The translations under genes were made by a program, and so were the position numbers. Positions 1 to 8,380 of a stretch of 14,902 nucleotides of DNA are shown in pieces. The stretch covers positions 1 through 14,902 of the forward strand of contig NAVB01000327.1 in NCBI GenBank assembly GCA_002179805.1, written 5' to 3'. The DNA comes from Acanthamoeba lenticulata. Taxonomy: Eukaryota; Discosea; Longamoebia; Acanthamoebidae. Every line of letters starts with the position of its first letter. The stretch's first letter is position 1. Below the pieces are notes generated by a model. That model saw only the letters and a list, made by a program, of their open reading frames with translations. It had not been told where the DNA came from and ran no database searches.

Positions 1-21
1 TTAACCTCATGGGGCGGACAG

Positions 22-3000
22 AGCGCTGCGGGCCCAGCGCCGTGAGAAGGCGGCCACCGCCATCCAGGCGGCCGTCCGGGGCAAGCTCCAGCGCAAGCGG
101 TACCAAAAGGTGTGCCATCAGGTCACCCTCATCCAGGGCCTGTGGCGGTGCGCTCCCCTCGCCTTTGCTACTTCTCATTAGATTATTATTTTCGAATTGT
201 TATTTATTTTCTTCTTTGATTTTGGTTAGCGTGCGCAAGGCCAAGGCGGTGCTGGAGAAGCTCCGGCGGAAGGCGCAGGCGTTGTCCAAGGTCGTCGCCG
301 CCAAGGCCGCTCTCGAGAAGAAAGTCGAGGTACCTTTTTTTTGTTTTTGTTTTTTATTTTATGAATTAATTTCAAAACCATTTCGGCAGGAAATGGAGAT
401 ACGGTACGCCGTGGAGGCCAAGATGAAGAAGAAGATGGAGAAAGAGAACGTGCGGCTCAAGGCCGAGGCGGAGGACCTCCGCCGGACGATCCGCGAGATG
501 AAGGCCGCCGAGGAGCGCCGCGAGCGCGAGCAGGAGGAGCTCGCCGCCCGGCGCGAGCGCGAGGGCCAGAGCAAGGCCCGCGGGCACGAGCGCGAGATCG
601 AGGAGGTCCGCGCGCGGCTGCGCGACGAAACCGACGCCCGCGCCCGGGCCGTGGCCGAGCTCGAGCAGGTCCGCGCGGCGCTGGACCAGGCCCGCGCGCG
701 GGGCGACGAGGCCGAGCGCGCCCGGGACGAGGCCCAGGCTGAGGCCGCCCGGCTCGGCGCGCGCGTGGCCGAGCTCGAGGCCAGCGACGCCGCCAAGGAC
801 GCCTCGCTGGCCGAGCTCCAGCGCGAGACCGAGAAGATGCGCATGCGGGCGCCCATGAGCAAGTCCCACAACAAGCTCGACGGCGACAAGATGGAGCGCC
901 TGCAGGACCGCAAGAGCGACTACGCCTCGATTCGCTCCCTGCGCGAGGCCGGCGGCGGCAGCGCCAGCGCCAGCGGCGGCGGCGGCGAGCGCCCGAGGCG
1001 GGCCCGGGCCTCGTCGACCGAAGGCGTGGCGGTGGCTGCTGCTGCTGACGTCAGCAGCGCCGTGGAGTCGTCGACACGGGAGAGCAAGCTGCGGGCCATG
1101 GGCCGGTCGCCGTCGGCGCGCGACATCCGGCCGCGCGACCGGAGCCGCGACAAGGAGCCGCGGCGCGACCGCGACCGCGCCCGCGACGAGAAGCTGCGGG
1201 AGAGGGCCAAGGCCCGCCACGTCGAGCCAAAGGAGCCCAAGGTCGCCCGCCTCGTGTTGCCGCTCAAGCCCGCCGTCGACGATGTCGTTGAGGACACCGA
1301 CGTTGATGTCGACATCAATGTCGACAAGAAGCCCGCCGTGGACGCCGCCGTTGCTGACGTGGCGCCAGCCGAGCAGGTGCAGCGAGACGTGGCCGTCGTG
1401 CCCACGCCAGAGGCCGATGCGCCCAGGAGTGGCAAGGTGATGGCTGACGTCAGCGTCGCCGCCGTTCAAGGCGCGGCTGAGGAGGAGGACGAGGACGACG
1501 AGGAGTACGTCGTAATGGAGTCGGCGCGCCAGCTGACCGACAAGGACCGCGAGCGGCGCGAGATGGAGCGCAAGATCATCGACCGCCTGAAGCGCAAGTA
1601 CGAGGGCAAGTACTCGCTGGTGGGCCTCGACAACGAGGCCATCATGACCCTCCTCCCGGACCCGCGCGATGTGACGTCGCGCACGTTCCTCAGCTTCCTG
1701 CTGGCCGAGCTCGAGCCGGGCTTCGTCTCGGGCGTCCCCGTCCCGGCCTTTGTCATCTACTGCTTCCTCTGCTTCTGGAATCTCCTCTCGCCCAACACCG
1801 TACGTTCTTTACATTCTTTCTCACAATTTTTTATTCATAATTAATTAATTAATTTCATTTTTCCTTTTCTGAAATCATTTAAATTATGAATGATTTATTT
1901 ATTTTTTTAAAAAAAGGCAAAGACGGAAGGGCAAGAGGGCGGCGAGGCGGGCAAGGAGGACGACACGCTCGGGTTCGTCGTCGAAGGCCTCTACGATGGC
2001 GCACGGGCCCACTTCCACGAGGACGAGATGCTCATGTACGCTCTTTCCACCAGACTTGAGGACGATCATGCTTACGAAGAGGATGATCATGATGATGTCG
2101 TGGCGTCACAGGTATTGGCTGTCCGTGGCCTGCTCGCTGAGCCACTTTGTCGACCAGCGCCTGAGCCGCGGCGACGAGGCCGACAACGGCCAGCAGGACG
2201 ACGCCGCGGGCGGCCTGCCCGACGAGGTCTTCGTGATGGACAGCCTCGACGACGTCGACGACGAGCCCGCGAGCCTGACCTTTGGCCCGACGGCCAAGCA
2301 GGCGCAGCGCTCGAGCGGCCCCGAGGCGATGTCGGTCTACCAGTTCAAGCAGCACCTGCGCGAGCTGGTCCGCCGCCTCTACACGATCCTGCTCAAGCGG
2401 GTCCACGTCTCGCTGGACCGCATGCTCAACGAGATCGTCCTGGGCAAGGACTGGACCTCGCCTTCGCCCTTCCGCAGCTCCGGACAGCTCCGGTTCCCTT
2501 TTCCCTCTTATTTTTTAAATATTAAATATTTTATTTTAATATTATATTTCACATTTGTTTTTATATTTTTTATGCTGAAAGATTTGATTTTAATTTTGAC
2601 AGGGCAAGCAAGGCGAGCACAAGCGAGTCGATCACGGGCTTGTTGTCGCAGTGCCTGCTGGGTCTTGTCCAGAACTTCATCTACCTCTCCCTGGTCCAGA
2701 AATTCTTTGGCCAGGTTTGACTTTCCTCCATCTATTTTATGTTGATTATTTACTTATTTATTATTGTGTGATTTTTCAAAAATATGCAAAAAAAACAGGT
2801 GATGTGGTTCATCAACTCGATCCTGTTCAACGAAGTGCTGCTGTGCACGCAGTTCTGTTCGATCAACAAGGCCATGGACCTCAAGATGCATGTCTCCAAC
2901 ATCAACACCTGGATCCAGGAAGAGGGCGGCCTCTGGCTCGAGGTTCCTATTTCTTATTCTACACCATTTTCTCTTATCTTTTTTTAAGAAAATAATAGTA

Positions 3001-4414
3001 ATATTAATATGCTTATTTTCCTCGCAGGGCACGCAAACGCAACTGTCTCACCTGGAGCAGCTGATCACGCTGCTGATGATCAACAAGAAGCACATCGTCT
3101 CATCAGACCAGATGCGCAAGGAGGCCATCCCCAAGCTCAACCTCATGCAGATCAAGCAGGTCCTCGCCATGTACACTCCCACCGGTACGTTATTTTCATC
3201 ATATTTATGTGTTAAAATCGATTGGAAATCTGCATTCTCTAAATTCTTCAATGTTTTTTGCAGACATGGAGGAGCGCATCTCGCTGGCCGACATCCAGAA
3301 GCTGGACAAGGCCGCGCGCGGGCGGGACGAGGACAACGCGGCGCTGCTGCTGGAGAGCACGAAGCTCTTCCCGCTGGCAGCCAAGGAGCTGCACTACCTG
3401 GAGCTCGACGACGCCAGCGGCATCCCGTTCCCGTCGGAGATCAAGCAGAAGATCCACGACGTCGTCGAGCAGGACATCCTCCGGCGCATGACCGTCGCCA
3501 CCAAGGTCCAGCAGGCCCGCGAGAAGAAGGGCCCCTTCAGCATGCTCCTCTACACCAGCCGCGGCCGCAAGCCCTCCGACGCCGCCACCGCCGCCGTTGA
3601 CCAGCAGCCAGACGTCGTGGCCGCCACCGGCGGCGCGCCGGCGTCGGCCCGCGGCGCGGGGTCGACGTCGCCCTTCTCGGCCCTCATGATGTCGCCTCGC
3701 ATTCTGGTGAGTGGCGGCGGCGAGCAAGACGACAAGTCGCCGTCGTCGTCCAAGTCCTCGCGGTCCTTCCTGCAGCGGCTCGCGAGCGGCCTCCAGGCGC
3801 CGCCCGCCGAGTCGTCGGCCGCCGAGCCACAGCGCCGCGGGACCAGCCCGGGCGCGCTCGTCTCCGTCCCGTCGCCTCAACCTCAACAACAACCCCAACA
3901 ACCGCCTCAACAGCAGCAGCAGCAGCAGCAGCAGACAGCGGCGGCCCGGACGCCGCTGGCCACGACCACGGCTGCCACGGCCACGGCTGCCACGGCCACG
4001 GCCACCGCGGTCCAGGAAGAAGACAGGCGCGGCAGGGTTGGAGGAAGTGTGTTGGGCATTCGAAGAATGTCGCGGGCGCGAGCCGACACGGAGACGGAGA
4101 CCGGAGGCGGCGACCGCGACGGGCAAGTCGACACGCAGGCCGAGCGCCGCAAGTCGACGGCCGACGTGCTCGGGCCGAGCGTCCAGAAAAAGCAATTGAG
4201 CAACGACAACGTCAAGAGAAGGGTGGAGGAAGAGGAAGAGGAGGATGAAGACTCGAGCAGTGAGGACGAGGAGGACGAGGAGGATGACGGCGACATCGTC
4301 TTTGACGAGGAAGAGGACAAGGTCGAGTCAGAACGCCGGGCCAAGGCCGCCCTCTCGGCCGTCGTGCGCACACAAGGCCGTTCTGGGAGCTTCTGGTCCT
4401 CCTTTTTCAAATAA
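22..4414 (+). CDS. Class V/XI-like myosin, C-terminal part: IQ motifs, coiled coil, globular tail/DIL domain (5' partial)
   Basis: Tail of an unconventional cargo-transport myosin; the motor domain lies left of the window. Exons by frame-consistent GT-AG junctions: 22(?)-147, 230-329, 390-1799, 1917-2035, 2112-2492, 2603-2714, 2799-2942, 3028-3184, 3264-4414. An in-frame TAA at 2-4 and the AG at 20-21 suggest the first exon starts near 22. Exon 1 and the exon 1/2 junction encode IQ motifs (AATAIQAAVRGKLQRKRYQK; IQGLWRVRKA), which bind calmodulin-like light chains. Positions 390-930 encode a charged coiled coil, followed by Ser/Arg/Asp-rich linker. From about 1500 the sequence follows the myosin V globular tail (RTFLSFLLAELEPGFVSG, MLMYWLSVACSLSHFVDQRL), and 2799-3500 is the DIL region (VMWFINSILFNEVLL, MQIKQVLAMYTP, DMEERISLADIQ). 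After DIL come about 300 unusual residues with a polyQ run, an Ala/Thr repeat and a Glu/Asp block. Class V versus XI cannot be settled without the motor. Introns are AT-rich. Confidence 0.88.
3891..4018 (+). repeat. CAG/polyQ tract and GCCACG Ala/Thr repeat in myosin tail
   Basis: Eight uninterrupted CAG codons lie at 3911-3934, preceded by CAA/CCT codons (Gln/Pro-rich). A GCCACG-type hexamer repeat encoding alternating Ala-Thr follows at about 3968-4010. Both are in the coding frame of the last exon and sit C-terminal to the DIL domain. The pure CAG run is the kind of microsatellite likely to vary in length between strains. Confidence 0.9.
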
Positions 4415-4677
4415 CTCAACAGTAATAATTAAAATTATTTGTGATTGGACAACGCCGAAGTATTTTTGAGATTTGCTCGAATTTTTTTAATGTCGACGTA
4501 ACGAACTTTGCTGAGGGCGGAGCGAAAGAGTGTCCTCTCCGGTCGTACTGTGGTACTCTTGGCCTCTTCAATTCGAGTACGAATGCACGCTGATGCTTGT
4601 TGTTGTGGGTCTGTGTGACCACTCACCCGCATCACTACACATAACAGACCTCATTTCGTAAAAAAATCGAATCGCGA

Positions 4678-5987
4678 ATGGAACTCCCGGTATTCGATAT
4701 GGCCCCCTTCATCGCCGCCGATGGCGCCACCACCGAGGACGTGCAGGCCCTCTGCCGACAGGTCCGTCTCGGCCCCTACTTTTTGCAACAGTTGCTGCTC
4801 ACAGCAACTCTTTTCCTCTCGCGCAGATGGCCGACTGCATGCACGAATCGGGCGTCCTCATCGTGAAGGATCCGCGCGTGTCGATGGAGGACAACGAGAC
4901 CTTCCTCTCCATGCTCGAGCGCTACTTTGAGCAGCCCGCCGAGCTCAAGAAGAAGGGTTCGTCCTTTCTTTTTCAATATTATTCTCTATTTTTTAATTCA
5001 AGCTTTTAATTTTTAAATATTTAATTTTATTGTCAACAGATGAGAGGCCAGAGCTGCACTACCAGGTGGGCGTCACGCCCGAGTTCACCGAGGCGGCCCG
5101 CTGCGGCAAGGAGCCCGAGTGCCTCGACCGCATCGACTCGGTATCGCACCACTACTTCTTATTTTTATTTTTATTTTATTTTATTTTAATAAAAATATTC
5201 GTTTTTGACATTTTTATGCATTCCGCAGATGCCAGAGAACGACCGGCCGGTGAAGCCGCTCGGGCCGGACGCCAAGGAGCGGTTCTTCTGGCGCATGGGC
5301 GAGCGGCCGGCCCAGACCGAGTTCGCGTCGCTGAACGCCGAGCCGGTCGTGCCGGAGAACTTCCCCGAGTGGACGCAGGTGATGAACCACTGGGGCGGGA
5401 AGCTGCTGACGGCCGTGTCGACCGTGGCCGAAATGGTGGCGCTCGGGCTGGGACTCGAACGCGCGGCCTTTACCGAGCTGATGCGCTGCGCGCCGCACTT
5501 GCTGGCCCCGACCGGGACCGACCTCGGCCGGCACGGCCAGCCGGGCACCGTCTACGCGGGCTTCCACTACGACCTCAGCTTCCTCACGATCCACGGCAAG
5601 TCGCGCTTCCCGGGCCTCTACATCTGGCTCCGGAACGGCCGCAAGATGCTCGTCCGCGTGCCCGACGGCTGCCTGCTCGTCCAGGGCGGCAAGCAGCTCG
5701 AGATCCTGACGGGCGGCCACATCGCCGCCGGCTACCACGAAGTCGTCTGCGCCGTGCCCGAGACGCTCGACGCCATCGCCCGCGCGCGCGCCGCCGGCCG
5801 CTCGCTCTACCGCGTGTCGTCCACGCTCTTTGGCCACATCGCCTCGGACAACGTCCTCCAGCCGCTCGGCCGCTTCGGCGAGAGCGAGGCCGTCCGCGCG
5901 CAGTACCCGCCCATCAAGGCCGGCCACCAGGTCCAGGCCGAGCTCAAGCTCATCAAGCTGGCCAACGCCGCCAAGCAGGACGCTTGA
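4678..5987 (+). CDS. 2-oxoglutarate/Fe(II)-dependent oxygenase, isopenicillin-N-synthase-like
   Basis: Non-heme iron oxygenase of the IPNS/plant DIOX fold, 357 residues after joining 4678-4761, 4827-4956, 5040-5140 and 5229-5987; junction phases are consistent throughout. The start is the first ATG and gives a typical DIOX N-terminus (ELPVFDMAPFI, then CMHESGVLIVKDPRV). The catalytic region follows GTVYAGFHYDLSFLTIHG, with iron ligands H218 and D220 and a distal ligand most likely H275 in GYHEV, 55 residues after D220 as usual in the family. R300 and S302 (YRVSSTLF) match the RxS motif that in the family binds the 2-oxoglutarate or substrate carboxylate. The distal His to Arg gap is about 25 residues, longer than the roughly 10 usual in IPNS-type enzymes, through an insert rich in Ala and Arg. 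Substrate is unknown. Introns 2 and 3 are very AT-rich. It converges on the minus-strand gene at 6097. Confidence 0.9.
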
Positions 5988-6087
5988 TTCCCTCTTTTTT
6001 TTGATATTAAGCTTTTTTTTCAAATGATTTTTGTAATTTTCTTATTCTTTTTATTGCTTTTCTTTGTGAAAAATTCTTGTATTGCAA

Positions 6088-6093
6088 TTTATT
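6088..6093 (-). terminator. Polyadenylation signal AATAAA of the 6097-6447 gene
   Basis: On the minus strand AATAAA lies three bases after the TAG stop codon of the 116-residue gene. The closeness to the stop implies a very short 3' UTR, and the convergent oxygenase gene ends only about 110 bases away. Confidence 0.45.
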
Positions 6094-6096
6094 GGG

Positions 6097-6447
6097 CTAG
6101 AAGTAGACAACGCAGTGGACGACCATGTCGTGGCGCTCCGAAACGGAGGGAGTGTCGACGACTTCGCCGTTGTAGGTGATGGTGAGGATGTCGACAAAGT
6201 CCCGTTCGCGGCGCTCGACGCGCGCAAAGGTGCGGTACCAGGCGTGCGCAGAGGCTTGGACCTGGGCGATCACCGTGTAGTTGTTGGCGTGGGCCGCGTG
6301 TTCAAAATAAAGGCGAAAATGGCCGGCTTGTTTGCGCTCCACGCGGGCAATGCCCACGGAGGACCCAAGCAACAGGTCCCCAGCTGGGGTGAGGGTCCAG
6401 TTAACATGGCATGTCGTGAGGGCAGTGGTCCTGTTGTCGCTTTCCAT
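6097..6447 (-). CDS. Small intronless protein, 116 aa, resembling a phage tail-fibre C-terminal beta domain
   Basis: The first ATG of this minus-strand frame is at 6447 and gives 116 residues with no signal peptide or membrane segment. The pattern is a beta-sandwich type: VNWTLTPAGDLLLGSSVGIARV, G-HFRLYFEH, then NNYTVIAQVQ, and a C-terminus ending in valines and aromatics (MVVHCVVYF). This layout (short strand, Gly-turn, 'GSS-x-x-x-x-R-V', a strand with NYxVxA, terminal hydrophobic strand) recalls the small C-terminal domain of some phage and giant-virus fibre proteins. That is pattern memory, not a search result. A TATA-like sequence 40 bases upstream and AATAAA just after the stop support a real short gene. 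Function unknown. Confidence 0.6.
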   Translation of the reverse strand: MESDNRTTALTTCHVNWTLTPAGDLLLGSSVGIARVERKQAGHFRLYFEHAAHANNYTVIAQVQASAHAWYRTFARVERRERDFVDILTITYNGEVVDTPSVSERHDMVVHCVVYF

Positions 6448-6486
6448 GAAGGTGTGTGGTGAAGACTCGTTGCATGTGTCAGAGAG

Positions 6487-6496
6487 CAATAAATAG
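6487..6496 (-). promoter_or_regulatory. TATA-like box for the 116-aa gene
   Basis: The minus strand reads CTATTTATTG about 40 bases before the ATG at 6447. The region 6448-6727 separates this gene from the plus-strand ATG at 6728, so it may act as a shared divergent promoter. Assigned by position and sequence only. Confidence 0.35.
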
Positions 6497-6811
6497 TGGC
6501 AGGGACTTCGTAATTGGTCATTGTTGGAATTTTTTCATCGCTGACTTCGGCGGAAGTCAAAGAACGCAACCTCTTGAACTAACTTCCCAAGACCAACACA
6601 ACGATAGGGCAGTGTTCGCCTTTGTGGTGACTGTTGGAGTTCAACTCTCGCTTATCTGAAATCTTGATCAAATTAAGATACCCAGCCCAAGCAGCTGACT
6701 TTTTTACCAAACCTGTGGAGGACGAGCATGAAGTACGTCACAGTGAGCTTGTCACTGTGGGGCTGGCTGATGCTGACCGCCATCTTGCTCAGCAGCCGCC
6801 TTTCTGTGGGC

Positions 6812-7165
6812 TTGTTACACCCACTATGACACCTACCGTCGCCTACGGTGACGCCAACCGTGATGCCTAAGGTCACGCCAACGGTGACGCCCACGGAAAC
6901 ACCCAGCGTAACACCTACTTTTACTCCAACGGTGACGCCGACCGGGACTCCCAGCAAGACGCCCAGTGTGACACCAACAGCCACGACGACTCGGACTCCC
7001 ACCATAACACCCACGGTCACGCCTACCGTAACTCCCTCTGCAACAGCGACTCTGACGTTGACACCCAGCAAAATGCCTGGTGCGACGCCGACAGTCGGTT
7101 TGACCGTGACACCTACAGTCACGTCTACCACGATGTCCACAGTGCCGCAGACCGTCACGCCACGG
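6812..7165 (+). repeat. Degenerate 12-base minisatellite encoding V-T-P-T units
   Basis: Units close to GTGACGCCNACN repeat with substitutions and spacer codons (VTPTVTPTV, ETPSVTPTF, SKTPSVTPT). On the plus strand this is a Thr/Pro-rich stalk. On the minus strand it reads as a Val-Gly repeat that is also open. The plus reading is preferred because a signal peptide lies directly upstream. Third codon positions vary while Thr and Pro are kept, which suggests past selection on the protein. Confidence 0.7.
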
Positions 7166-7375
7166 CCACATCTTCTCCTTCTCCGCTCACCCTGTGGTGA
7201 CCCACCCCACCAGCCAAAGCCTTTCCTGGAGATTGACTACATGGACCACATCAAGGCTTCGCTCAGCTCCGGCCTTGGGCGGCTCGGCCTACGCGCCTTT
7301 TGCCAGGCGCACCGCCCATTGGCCACCGTTCCGCGCGTGAAGTTGAGCTCGGCGTTGGCCGTCACCACCGTGAAA

Positions 7376-7400
7376 GGCTCGGCGTCGCCCACGCCGAGCC
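7376..7400. repeat. Perfect 10-bp inverted repeat, 5-base loop
   Basis: GGCTCGGCGT and its exact reverse complement ACGCCGAGCC flank the loop CGCCC. It lies in a stretch without a convincing reading frame. No function can be assigned. Confidence 0.55.
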
Positions 7401-7478
7401 ACTTGCGCCATCACCCACTGGCACGCCACAGCGACCTCTGGTGGACGCTGATTTCCTTGAGTTGCTCGTGCGGGTCCG

Positions 7479-7685
7479 ATGGGTAAACCGACCGCTATGT
7501 CAATGGAAGACGTTTGTAATTTTGTTTGTCATAAAATAACAAAATCACATAAAAAAATGGTGATCCCATTTTATTGTATTTTACAGTTCAAGTCTCGACC
7601 AGAACAAGTGATGGCACAAGAGAAGAAGGAGCAAGAAGAAGGCCCACGGCTTTCCAGAAGACTATTGGAGCAGAGGTGCGCGTAG
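7479..7685 (+). other. Possible short exon pair with AT-rich intron 7516-7586
   Basis: A 71-base AT-rich segment starts GTAATT and ends TTTTACAG, like the introns of the myosin and oxygenase genes. Splicing it joins frames on both sides without a stop in two ways. One continues an upstream GC-rich frame (PLVDADFLELLVRVR) into FKSRPEQVMAQEKKEQEEG, ending at TAG 7683-7685. The other uses the ATG at 7479 and a different phase. Unspliced, the ATG at 7479 is also open to 7685. No family is recognised, so this may be the 3' end of the damaged upstream gene or chance. Confidence 0.2.
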
Positions 7686-7960
7686 GATAGAGAGAAAGGG
7701 GAGTGCTGTACTGATGGCACAGATCCTGTTTTATTGCTGAGTGGTGCACACCACAGAGAGGGGCTGTCAACTGGTCTATTGACCATGACATCCATCACTC
7801 TCATCTATCAGGCTCACTGAGTGCCACCTCATCACAAGCAGGCGTGCCAATGTGCACAACCTCATGAGGTACAACAAGAGGGTTATTGTCTAGCATGGCA
7901 GCTGGCAGGTATAGGAACTGGACATTGCATGTCTCCATGACACACCCCTTGACCCATACA
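7686..7960. other. No recognisable gene
   Basis: Mixed-composition sequence without a convincing reading frame, tRNA or repeat. The minus strand carries two moderately long open frames with Ser/Cys/Leu-rich composition that look like chance. It may include further decayed ankyrin-repeat DNA leading into the relic at 7961. Confidence 0.4.
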
Positions 7961-8095
7961 CTTGAGCTCCAGTGGGCACGTGCCAAGCTGCCCATGGGAA
8001 GAGCCAACATGCACCAAGGGAGATTGGAGAGGACACTTGAACATGCTCCTGTGAACTTGCGCCAACGTCTGCCCACCTTATGAAAATCTTGGTTA
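7961..8095 (+). pseudogene. Decayed ankyrin-repeat relic (two units) related to the downstream F-box/ANK gene
   Basis: At 7967 the DNA reads CTCCAGTGGGCACGTGCCAA, nearly identical to the repeat core of the gene at 8381-9445. A 2-base loss (CAACGGCTG to CAAGCTG) shifts the frame. After the shift the translation is CPWEEPTCTKGDWRGHLNML, then a TGA where the family has Trp, then TCANVCPPYE. This aligns residue by residue with the CPWDEETC...GGHLxVLQWARANGCPWDE unit. The second unit starts 79 bases after the first (7967 to 8046), exactly the functional 81-base period minus the 2-base deletion. It ends in a TAG soon after. This is a remnant of a duplicated family member about 300 bases upstream of the intact-looking copy. 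Confidence 0.72.
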
Positions 8096-8380
8096 GTTAA
8101 ACAAAAAGATCAAGTTGTTTCTTTTTGGGCTTGAAGATGGTGCAATAAGCAGTGATATGTATACCTTGTTTTTAATCATTGTTATTGTTATTGTATTTTT
8201 ATTTTTTTTTTTGGTTTAATTACTAATAACCACTTCTTTTGGTTTTGGACGCAACAAGACCAGTTCTTTCCCCACCCACTTGTGAGTGTCCCTCTTCTGA
8301 GCACCTTGGATGATGGGACAAGGCGTAATTTGTGTCAATTTAAGTAGCAAATTTTACATTGAGTGTATCAACCCAAAAAA
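8096..8380. other. AT-rich intergenic stretch upstream of the F-box/ANK gene
   Basis: Low-complexity TTATTG and poly-T sequence lies at about 8175-8215, followed by AT-rich DNA to the ATG at 8381. It presumably contains the promoter and 5' leader of the F-box gene. No clear TATA box or RNA gene is seen. Confidence 0.4.

Larger units (their letters stand above)
6728..7486 (+). pseudogene. Broken secreted Thr/Pro-repeat protein gene (signal peptide plus TPT repeats)
   Basis: ATG at 6728 opens a 33-codon stretch with a clear signal-peptide shape: MKYVTVSL, then a hydrophobic core around WGWLMLTAILL and small residues. It stops at TGA 6827-6829. The same frame then encodes a long Thr-Pro-Val repeat (about 6842-7165) and continues open to 7486. 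Between them, 6814-6840 reads VTPTMTPTV in the next frame, so the repeat itself carries on across the stop. Two small compensating indels near 6811 and 6840 (or sequencing errors) would explain this. A 34-base intron is the only splicing alternative and is shorter than any other intron here. The sequence after 7170 loses the repeat and looks poorly conserved in every frame. Read as a recently damaged gene for a secreted, possibly glycosylated, stalk-like protein; an intact gene with assembly errors is the alternative. Confidence 0.42.

Noticed and set aside
372..1469. Long minus-strand open frame opposite the myosin coiled coil
   Set aside because: It mirrors GC-rich codon bias of the plus-strand exon; composition is repetitive Leu/Gly/His without domains, and the plus strand is a clear myosin tail.
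6837..6872. Very short intron explaining the stop in the TPT gene
   Set aside because: The only GT...AG pair gives about 34 bases, half the smallest intron seen in this window, and would not fix the upstream TGA at 6827.
6673..7158. Minus-strand Val-Gly repeat frame opposite the TPT repeat
   Set aside because: It is open only because the repeat period is a multiple of three. The signal peptide and codon pattern favour the plus strand.
7801..8076. Minus-strand 91-codon open frame
   Set aside because: It overlaps the plus-strand ankyrin relic, has no recognisable family and begins without supporting context.
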